From positions 1 through 11,026 of the forward strand of contig JAUWFP010000051.1 in NCBI GenBank assembly GCA_030606845.1: DNA of 11,026 nt. Direction: 5' to 3'. The DNA is from Anaerolineales bacterium (lineage in GTDB: Bacteria > Chloroflexota > Anaerolineae > Anaerolineales > E44-bin32). Below the pieces are notes generated by a model, which did no database searches, was not told where the DNA came from, and saw only the letters and a program-made list of their open reading frames with translations. Shown one piece after another: positions 5,753 through 11,026 of the stretch; the stretch's first letter is position 1; each line of letters begins with the position of its first letter. The position numbers and the translations under genes were made by a program.

Positions 5753-7354
5753 CTATTCGCCGCGGCGGCGTCCCTGCCCGCCGCCTTGGCCGCCACCTTG
5801 GCCGCCGCCACCTGAGCAGCTTGAATACACTCGAATAGCAGCCTCGCCCGCGATTGGGCATTTGTACTCGCAGATCCCACATCCTATGCACAGGTCGTGG
5901 ATGACCACCGGTCGCTGTAGGATTCGAGTCTCACCTGTCGGAAGCTGCACTTCTACCAGTTCAAGTTCGATTGCTTTCTCGGGAAGTGGGCACATTTCCT
6001 CGCAGACGATGCAGTCCTGCTCCTCAGCCCAGGGGAGGCAGCGGTTCTTGTCTATTTTCGCTCGACCGATAACCTGCTGTTGCTTGAGTTCCAAGGGAAG
6101 GGGGGGGATGGCTTCTACGGGACAGACTTGACCGCAGGCGTTGCACCCATAGTCGCAGTAACCAATCCGGGGGATTAGAACCGGGGTCCAGAATCCCTCT
6201 ATGCCCGCCTCCGTGAGTGCGGGTTGGAGGGCGGCAGTGGGGCAGGCACGCATGCATTGGCCGCAACGAACGCATTGGGAATAAAATTCCTCGGGGTCTG
6301 CTCCGGGAGGGCGAAGAGCGAAGGGATGTTGGAGTTCTGCATCAACGCTTCGGACCAAAGCCATTCCGCCGAGCGCTGCGCCGAGCGTGATCAGGACCTG
6401 CCGCCGCCCGGGATCGTATGCTCTTAAGGGGTCGACACTGAAGACGGGCGTGAACGTCGTCGCCCCCAGCGGACAATCATCCAAACATTCCAGGCACATC
6501 GTGCACTCGCCGGGATCGCTGGCATAGTCCTCGGCAGGGTTAATCGTGCCCATTGGGCATGTGTCGGTGCACAGCTTGCAGCCTACACAGCCGGGTTCAA
6601 TCCGCCGGCGAAGGAGGGCGACCTTGCTCATCAGGCCGAGCAACGCGCCAAGTGGGCATAAATAACGGCACCAGAAGCGTTCAGCGAAGATGTTGAGCAG
6701 CACAACCCCAATCAATAAGCCGGCGAAGAGTGCAGCGGATCGGGATGCTCCCGGAGTTGGCGGCAGAATGAGCGGCCGAAGCAGAGCGTCGACTTCGAGG
6801 ACGGGTGCACGCAGTGCTGGTAGTTGGTAAAGGGCAGTTTCTGCCGCGGTGACGAGTTTATCTAGCGCCGGCCACACACCAACGGCGAGGCCGCGGGTGA
6901 GGATTGTGAGCGGGTCAAAAATGAGAAGTGTCAACCCGCCCAGGAGTGCGGCGAACAGCGTCAGCAGCAGCAGAGCGTACTTAACACCGCGCCAGCCTTC
7001 GCCTGGAGTCCACTTTCCCTTTTTCCAGCGATGCAGTGGGATCCAATCGAGGATCGTTCCCAGCGGACACAACCAGCCGCACCAGGATCTACCTGTCAGG
7101 AATGTCAGCGCAACCGTGATCAGCGCCACGGCGGAGCCGGCGACGAGGGCTTTCGTGGCGAGCAGGTTTACCAGCGCGAGGAGTGGGTCAAGGCGCAAGA
7201 AGATGTTCGTCGTAGAACCGGGGGTTTCGCCACGGGTAACCACGAACAGCACCAGGAAGGCCAGCAGGGCGAGCGCTTGAATGAGCTTGCGCAGTGAAGT
7301 CCAAGGGCGGGAGACCCCCCCGGACCTCTTTATTGAGTCAGGCGCCAACTGCAA
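5753..7354 (-). CDS. NapH-NapG-like membrane polyferredoxin fusion (six 4Fe-4S motifs)
   Basis: About 533 residues. The first part is NapH-like: membrane helices at about 24-40, 65-88, 124-147 and 205-226, with the two CP motifs CGWLCP (92-97) and CRYLCP (229-234). Two cluster motifs follow, Cys256-259-262-266 and Cys284-287-290-294. Then comes an internal Tat-like anchor, RRQVLITLGAALGG (317-330), as found at the start of NapG or MauM proteins. Four more quartets follow: Cys361-364-367-371, Cys400-404-407-411, Cys439-448-451-455 and Cys489-492-495-499. NapH and NapG are normally separate proteins, so this is a fusion. It should carry electrons between quinol and partners on either side of the membrane. 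The tail is SSCSGGGGQ followed by GGGQ repeats and GRRRGE. No ATG is available. A TTG at 7348 has GAGGA eight bases before it and is a better start than the TTG at 7354. It overlaps the end of DUF362, implying translational coupling. Confidence 0.88.
   Translation of the reverse strand: MQLAPDSIKRSGGVSRPWTSLRKLIQALALLAFLVLFVVTRGETPGSTTNIFLRLDPLLALVNLLATKALVAGSAVALITVALTFLTGRSWCGWLCPLGTILDWIPLHRWKKGKWTPGEGWRGVKYALLLLTLFAALLGGLTLLIFDPLTILTRGLAVGVWPALDKLVTAAETALYQLPALRAPVLEVDALLRPLILPPTPGASRSAALFAGLLIGVVLLNIFAERFWCRYLCPLGALLGLMSKVALLRRRIEPGCVGCKLCTDTCPMGTINPAEDYASDPGECTMCLECLDDCPLGATTFTPVFSVDPLRAYDPGRRQVLITLGAALGGMALVRSVDAELQHPFALRPPGADPEEFYSQCVRCGQCMRACPTAALQPALTEAGIEGFWTPVLIPRIGYCDYGCNACGQVCPVEAIPPLPLELKQQQVIGRAKIDKNRCLPWAEEQDCIVCEEMCPLPEKAIELELVEVQLPTGETRILQRPVVIHDLCIGCGICEYKCPIAGEAAIRVYSSCSGGGGQGGGQGGGQGRRRGE
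5769..5812 (-). repeat. 12-bp tandem repeat encoding the GGGQ tail
   Basis: CCGCCTTGGCCG (5781-5792) and CCACCTTGGCCG (5793-5804) are tandem copies. A weaker copy lies at 5769-5780 and a partial one, CCGCCACC, at 5805-5812. Read leftward they encode GGGQ units at the very C-terminus of the polyferredoxin. Such in-frame 12-base repeats can change number by slippage without breaking the gene. Confidence 0.75.
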
Positions 7355-8375
7355 TATCCTCGATTTTCATCGTCTCGAGGTCCGCTCGCCCAAGACCCAT
7401 GTTCAAGCCGGAGACGATATAACTCAGATCGGTCGGCTGGAGCCCGAACAAGGTTGCAGCATAGCTGTCCGCGGCTACGATATCCGAACTGGCGATGACG
7501 GTGTCTAATTTTTGGACGTCGCTCAGACGTCCACCTCCTGGTCCACCGCGCTGTAGGATTCTCACCGCGTCGACGATCGTGAGGGCAGGGCGAACACGGC
7601 TCGTCAGGTCCGCCAACCGCTGCCCGAGATTGCCATGCATGTACGGGCGGTCGCGGATGACACCCATCAGGTTCTTCATGCCAAGTGTCAGGCGGGCTAG
7701 GCTGTGGTGCTTGGCGATGGGTACATTGATGACGACATCGGCCAGGAGCACATCTTCATAGATCTGGCATTTCTTCAGATCGAGGGCATTAGGAATTTCG
7801 GTTTCAACAAATTTCAAGAAGCGGATGGGTTCCATCTCCCCGCCTGCAGCAAGGACCTGCTCCTGGATGCCGCTGTTCCAATAGGCGGATTCGGAATCAC
7901 CACCGAAGGGGAAATCCATCACCCGCACGCGGCCGGCGCCGGCTTCGAGGCACATGCGCACGATCTCTCCGACGACCCATGGGTTGGTTGTCGCTGCATA
8001 TTCGTACGTGCGGAAATCGACGCAAACGTTGGGCTTGATGATTACGTCGTTGCCTGTGCTGACGAAACGCTCCATGCCACCCAGGGCGGCGACAGCATGG
8101 CGTACGAGCGCCTCCGGCTCACCGCCGCGAGCGACGGCTATATGCGGGTGACTGTTCGGCGTCGCTGATGGCTCTGCTGTGGCTTGCTCGGACTGAGTTG
8201 GAGCGCCTGTAGGATCTACCTCGGTGGGTTGGATGGGCTTTGCAATAGGCAGCGCGGTGGTCTGCAGGGAGTGGGGTTCTTGCTTTCCGCAGGATGCCAG
8301 TAACGATCCGCCGAAGAAAGCGCTCATTTGTATGGCCATCCATTGTAGGAATGCTCGCCGCGTTTGATTTTCCAT
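7338..8375 (-). CDS. DUF362-family Tat lipoprotein
   Basis: A 345-residue exported protein. The N-terminus TRRAFLQWMAIQMSAFFGGS ends in a lipobox LASC with Cys29. The twin arginine suggests Tat export, hence folding and probably cofactor loading before transport, with lipid anchoring afterwards. Residues 31-76 are a Pro/Thr/Ser/Glu-rich linker. The DUF362 domain fills about 77-335: IIKPN at 112-116, INVPIAKHH at 216-224, and LTLGMKNLMGVI at 229-240. Many DUF362 proteins carry their own ferredoxin domain. This one does not, and the adjacent overlapping polyferredoxin may supply it. The ATG has AAAGGAGAG upstream, and a strong promoter sits about 50 bases further. The reaction of the family is not established; redox partnership is inference from the operon. 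Confidence 0.9.
   Translation of the reverse strand: MENQTRRAFLQWMAIQMSAFFGGSLLASCGKQEPHSLQTTALPIAKPIQPTEVDPTGAPTQSEQATAEPSATPNSHPHIAVARGGEPEALVRHAVAALGGMERFVSTGNDVIIKPNVCVDFRTYEYAATTNPWVVGEIVRMCLEAGAGRVRVMDFPFGGDSESAYWNSGIQEQVLAAGGEMEPIRFLKFVETEIPNALDLKKCQIYEDVLLADVVINVPIAKHHSLARLTLGMKNLMGVIRDRPYMHGNLGQRLADLTSRVRPALTIVDAVRILQRGGPGGGRLSDVQKLDTVIASSDIVAADSYAATLFGLQPTDLSYIVSGLNMGLGRADLETMKIEDIAVGA
7357..7361 (-). promoter_or_regulatory. Ribosome binding site inside DUF362 for the polyferredoxin
   Basis: GAGGA on the minus strand lies eight bases before a TTG at 7348-7346 but only two before the other in-frame TTG at 7354-7352. It sits within the last codons of DUF362, whose stop is at 7338, so the two genes overlap by about 11 bases. 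The spacing favours the TTG at 7348. Confidence 0.5.
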
Positions 8376-8424
8376 CTCGCTGCTCTCCTTTGACCAATAC
8401 GTTGCCAGCGCTTGTTAGGGGATG

Positions 8425-8453
8425 ACTTTATTGCAGGTCGAGGGTGATGTCAA
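8425..8453 (-). promoter_or_regulatory. Sigma-70-type promoter for the DUF362 operon
   Basis: On the minus strand a consensus TTGACA at 8453-8448 is followed, 17 bases later, by TAAAGT at 8430-8425, which matches four of six -10 positions. Transcription from about 8418 would leave a leader of roughly 43 bases. This is the best promoter in the window and points into DUF362, polyferredoxin and DoxX. Confidence 0.65.
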
Positions 8454-8467
8454 ATTTTGCTGATGAT

Positions 8468-8562
8468 TGTCATTGCGGGGAGTCTGTCAGGGCAACGCCA
8501 GTCCTGAGCGAAGTCCCCGACCGAAGGGAGTGGGGAGTACAGTCGAAGGGTCCGCAATGACA
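8468..8562. repeat. 95-bp dispersed element with 11-bp perfect terminal inverted repeats
   Basis: TGTCATTGCGG at 8468-8478 and CCGCAATGACA at 8552-8562 are exact reverse complements. The inside is GC-rich with further short inverted matches and holds no gene. Related ends recur at 9541, 9653, 9665 and 9762. It is non-coding and MITE-like or REP-like, and it sits in the divergent gap between DUF362 and the META lipoprotein, just upstream of the DUF362 promoter. Confidence 0.75.
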
Positions 8563-8665
8563 TAGGTGTATTTCGGGAACTTTCCAAGAACTTTCAACGT
8601 TATCATGATGGTTCCATGTGATTTGCTCACAATGGATGTTTTGTGAGGAAAAAAAGGAGAAGAAT

Positions 8666-9442
8666 ATGAGGTTTCTAGGATACGTAACATTGATGTTCAT
8701 TTTGGGAGCGTTAGCACTTACCGCATGCGCTACAGCGGGCAGCCTGGAAGGCACCCTGTGGCAGGTGACTGCCTACCGGAATGTTGATGGCGAGATGGTC
8801 GAATCGCTGCCGGATGTAAAGACCACCGCGCAATTCGAAGACGGAAGCGTGGGTGGGAATTCTGGGTGCAACGGCTACAACGGTCCATACCAGGTTGATG
8901 GCAAGAACATCAGCTTTGGACCGATGATGTCCACGATGATGGCTTGCCCGCCGCCGATGATGGAACAAGAGACCGGCTACATGACCGCATTAGGCATGGT
9001 TGATACTTTTGAGGTGGACGGAGAGACGCTGACCATGTTCGACGAGGGCGGTGAGGTGGTGCTGGAGTTTGTCGCCGTGGAACCAGCCACCCTCGTGGGC
9101 ACACATTGGTCGCTTATATCCTATAACAATGGCAGGGGAGGCATGCAATCGTTGATCATCGGGACCGAGATCACTGCTGATTTCAATGAGGATGGGACGA
9201 TGACCGGCTCGGCTGGATGTAACGACTACAGTGTTCCTTACGAAGCCACCGAGGATATGATCAAGATCGGGATGGCAATCAGAACTGAAATGGCCTGCAT
9301 GGACCCCGAGGGAGTTATGGAACAAGAAACGCAGTACCTTGCCTCGCTGCAGAACGCTGTGGTCTATACAATTCGGGATGACCGGCTCGAGATCCGGGAC
9401 GAAAACGGATCGGGTGTGGCGTATTACGTGGTCATGCCATAG
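8666..9442 (+). CDS. Lipoprotein with two META (HslJ-like) domains
   Basis: A 258-residue secreted lipoprotein. The signal peptide is at residues 1-20, with lipobox ALTAC and Cys21. Two META domains follow, at about 27-136 and 141-256. Each has the hallmark Cys-Asn motif (GNSGCNGYNGPY at 64-75, GSAGCNDYSVPY at 181-192) and a second cysteine block (MACPPPMMEQETGYMTAL, 92-109; MACMDPEGVMEQETQYLASL, 209-228). The paired cysteines, 68 with 94 and 185 with 211, could form one disulfide per domain in the envelope. The copies have diverged, so duplication is old. HslJ-type META proteins have been linked to heat and antibiotic stress, but the molecular role is unclear. The frame is open 16 codons further upstream. 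AAGGAGA just before the ATG at 8666, together with the clean signal peptide, decides the start. A TATCAT at 8601 is only a weak -10 candidate. Confidence 0.9.
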   Translation: MRFLGYVTLMFILGALALTACATAGSLEGTLWQVTAYRNVDGEMVESLPDVKTTAQFEDGSVGGNSGCNGYNGPYQVDGKNISFGPMMSTMMACPPPMMEQETGYMTALGMVDTFEVDGETLTMFDEGGEVVLEFVAVEPATLVGTHWSLISYNNGRGGMQSLIIGTEITADFNEDGTMTGSAGCNDYSVPYEATEDMIKIGMAIRTEMACMDPEGVMEQETQYLASLQNAVVYTIRDDRLEIRDENGSGVAYYVVMP

Positions 9443-9460
9443 GTAACAAATAAAATCATA

Positions 9461-9488
9461 GAAAAGAGCCGCTTGTCGTTAAAGCGGC
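9461..9488 (-). terminator. Possible terminator hairpin between convergent genes
   Basis: GCCGCTT at 9468-9474 and AAGCGGC at 9482-9488 pair exactly around a seven-base loop. Rightward there is no T-run, but leftward the hairpin is followed by TCTTTTC, so it suits transcripts from the GH5 gene better than those from the META gene. It also overlaps the eroded left arm of a dispersed repeat, so it may be only part of that repeat. Confidence 0.4.
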
Positions 9489-9541
9489 GACGTGGAAATC
9501 TCCACTCAAGTATTGAGGAGATTGCTTCGCTTGTAATGACA
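9475..9541. repeat. Dispersed repeat copy A (left end eroded)
   Basis: The right arm GGAGATTGCTTCGCTTGTAA runs from 9517 and ends TGACA at 9541. The left arm is recognisable around GGCGACGTGGAAATCTCC, ending at 9503, with AATCTCC (9497-9503) exactly complementary to GGAGATT (9517-9523). The outer TGTCAT end is missing on the left. This is the same family as the element at 8468-8562. Confidence 0.6.
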
Positions 9542-9611
9542 TTGAGAGGGGCCTTCATCGTACTAGGATGGCGCGCCTTCTAGAGAAGGAACTCCCAAGA
9601 GAATCATCCCA

Positions 9612-9653
9612 GAGATTTCTCGATCGCCGCTTTGCGGCTTGCTCGAAATGACA
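9612..9653. repeat. Dispersed repeat copy B (half element)
   Basis: A right-arm-like segment starts GAGATTTCTCGATCG and ends GCTCGAAATGACA at 9653. It contains the small hairpin GCCGCTTTGCGGC at 9626-9638. No matching left arm is evident nearby, so this looks like half an element or a variant. Confidence 0.55.
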
Positions 9654-9664
9654 GATCATGGCCA

Positions 9665-9762
9665 TGTCATTCTTGAGGAGCAGAGCGACGAAGAATCTCG
9701 TTCATGGCAAGGAGAACTCATCTGTTCGAAGAACGAGATGCTTCACTTCGTTCAGCATGACA
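9665..9762. repeat. Dispersed repeat copy C (complete, 98 bp)
   Basis: The left end TGTCATTCTTGAGG begins at 9665 and the right end CAGCATGACA closes at 9762. Inside, ATCTCGTTC and GAACGAGAT are exact complements around a central spacer, and the two arms pair imperfectly along most of their length. Together with copies A and B, this repeat family fills most of the 393-base gap between the META lipoprotein and the GH5 gene. I see no gene in that gap. Confidence 0.7.
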
Positions 9763-9835
9763 TGTAGGTGGGGCATCCGGTGCCTAGAAGGAGACCTCAT
9801 GCTGCAGAATTGGGTTTCCCCCTCGATCCCGTCGT

Positions 9836-11026
9836 TTACTTCTTTCTCTCCATTAGACGAATGGTATGCGTATCCCGCGAGGGGCTGTGGTGATAAACGA
9901 ATGATTGTGAGACCGGGTCGGTTTCATACGAGCCGTCTGAGACCTCAACCGTGTACCCCTCGGGGTATTGGTAATTGGGTACGAAAATCTCCGTTGGCGC
10001 CTCGACCCCGGGATCATGACGGAACTCGAAGGTGAAAGTCTTCTTCTGAATGTCGAATGCCATGCGCAGCGGCTCTCCGGCGACTGCCCTGGGGTAGGGG
10101 CGGACGACCGCTTCCAGCGCTCGACCCCCTGAGTGGATATCCGCAGAGTCCGTTTGCTGATCACGGCTGAAGATGGACAAATCCTCGCCGTTCCACTTGT
10201 CCCCGCGCTCGTTCGTGTTGTCGGCGGTGTAATTCCAGAGCGTGCAACTGAGGTTATTGTCCTCCATCGCCCGCATGCTGCGATCCATCGCCCGAATCTG
10301 GTCCCGGTAATCACCGCTGCGGTAGGCACGCTTCCCCTTGAGGTCGAAGGGGATGCCAAACTCACCGATGAGTGTCGGTATGCCCCCGAGCGGCCCCTCG
10401 GCGATTTCCTTGAAGCTTCCCACTTGATCGGCAAAGGAACGGCGGATTCGTTTCGAGCCGAAGATCACTTTTCCGGTGTGAAAATCGGCGGCCAGGTTGG
10501 AACGAAAGCGCTTCATAAACAGCACGATCCCATCGTACCAGTGGGGCGCGAAGACGATATTTGGAGCGTCTTGCGCACCCCATTTCAATGATCCGTGCCT
10601 TGGCTCGGTCTCAACGAAGATGATCGCCCCGGGGGAGACAGACCGGACCGCCTTTGCATAGCGGTTGGCAAAAGGGCGGTAGTAATCGTCGGAAAAATCA
10701 ATCCTTCGACCGTAAACCTCTGTGAAATGGCGCGGGCGCAGGATTCTAGGTTGACCGTTCGAGTCCAAATCCCAGACCCCATTACGGCGCCACACACACT
10801 CGTGGTCCGGCAGCCAGGCATTGACAGCGGATGCGTTAACCAGTTGGGTATCAACTTTGCGCTCGCCGGTGATCCCTAATTTCCAAAGACCGACTTCCTG
10901 GGGAATCCCGGATCCAAGGAGCATCGACTGGAATGGGCTGGGACTCGAGCCGACTTTAATCATCCCGCCGGGAGTGTTCAGGTCCTCGAAGCCTATATAG
11001 CCGGACAGCGGCTCGTTCATCGTGTC
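9836..11026 (-). CDS. GH5 endoglycoceramidase-like glycosidase (partial, N-terminus beyond right edge)
   Basis: The frame is open through the right edge. The first visible ATG, at 11020, falls inside the conserved DTMNEP motif, so the gene continues outside the window. Counting from that Met, Glu3 in MNEP is the expected acid/base of GH5, and Glu220 in TLIGEFGIPFD the nucleophile. HWYD at 160-163 and LWNYTADNTNERGDKWNGED at 261-280 match the endoglycoceramidase branch, which cleaves glycan from ceramide or related glycolipids. About 305-394 is a beta-rich C-terminal domain like that of other family members (PYPRAVAGEPLRMAFD, then FEFRHDP). It is about 400 residues here plus a missing N-terminal part of the barrel, where any signal peptide would be. 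Glucosylceramide, other glycolipids or steryl glucosides are all possible substrates. It has no visible partner genes and faces the META lipoprotein convergently. Confidence 0.9.
   Translation of the reverse strand, partial: DTMNEPLSGYIGFEDLNTPGGMIKVGSSPSPFQSMLLGSGIPQEVGLWKLGITGERKVDTQLVNASAVNAWLPDHECVWRRNGVWDLDSNGQPRILRPRHFTEVYGRRIDFSDDYYRPFANRYAKAVRSVSPGAIIFVETEPRHGSLKWGAQDAPNIVFAPHWYDGIVLFMKRFRSNLAADFHTGKVIFGSKRIRRSFADQVGSFKEIAEGPLGGIPTLIGEFGIPFDLKGKRAYRSGDYRDQIRAMDRSMRAMEDNNLSCTLWNYTADNTNERGDKWNGEDLSIFSRDQQTDSADIHSGGRALEAVVRPYPRAVAGEPLRMAFDIQKKTFTFEFRHDPGVEAPTEIFVPNYQYPEGYTVEVSDGSYETDPVSQSFVYHHSPSRDTHTIRLMERKK

Noticed and set aside
5769..5812. Tandem repeats considered as a CRISPR-like array
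   Set aside because: The units are 12 bases, contiguous, without spacers, and encode protein.
5664..6131. Proline-rich open frame on the plus strand
   Set aside because: It is the reverse image of the GGGQ repeat and the cysteine motifs of the polyferredoxin. Its likeness to a plus-strand frame near 4750 comes only from the duplicated minus-strand sequence.
9658..10035. Open frame of 125 codons on the plus strand
   Set aside because: It runs across a dispersed repeat and then antisense to the GH5 C-terminus, so it is not a gene.
10133..10591. Open frame of 152 codons on the plus strand
   Set aside because: It is antisense to the GH5 enzyme, whose catalytic motifs prove the minus strand.

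Overview
The window looks like ordinary chromosomal sequence from an environmental, probably uncultured bacterium. The organism uses GTG and TTG starts beside ATG, has Shine-Dalgarno sites and intrinsic terminators, and exports proteins through Tat and lipoprotein routes. Short dispersed repeats bounded by TGTCAT...ATGACA and the gene mix recall Chloroflexota (Anaerolineae-like) genomes. That assignment is inference from style, not from a marker gene. I see no rRNA, tRNA, CRISPR array or intact transposase.

Layout. (1) 1-1246, + strand: the 3' end of an unrecognised gene, a membrane-anchored one-cysteine glutaredoxin-like protein, and a possible gene remnant. (2) 1247-2570, + strand: an acyl-CoA dehydrogenase closed by a strong terminator. 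(3) 2685-4581, - strand: a TetA-like MFS exporter and a small nitroreductase. (4) 4702-8375, - strand: the most interesting block. A Tat-type DUF362 lipoprotein overlaps a NapH-NapG-like polyferredoxin with six [4Fe-4S] cysteine quartets. A DoxX-family membrane protein and a terminator follow, and beyond the terminator lies a decayed copy of the polyferredoxin C-terminus. (5) 8468-9442: a dispersed repeat and a two-META-domain lipoprotein on the + strand. (6) 9443-9835: intergenic DNA made largely of related dispersed repeats. (7) 9836 to the right edge, - strand: an endoglycoceramidase-like GH5 glycosidase whose N-terminus lies outside the window.

How the genes may work together. DUF362, the polyferredoxin and DoxX read as one membrane redox module. 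A quinol-linked NapH-type core would pass electrons through a cytoplasmic pair of clusters, or across the membrane to four outward-facing clusters, with the DUF362 lipoprotein as partner on the outside and DoxX as a quinone-interacting membrane protein. The physical linkage and cysteine motifs are visible in the sequence; the electron route and substrate are inference. The nitroreductase and glutaredoxin fit a redox or detoxification theme, but nothing in the sequence ties them to the module. The acyl-CoA dehydrogenase, MFS exporter, META lipoprotein and GH5 enzyme appear to be independent units.
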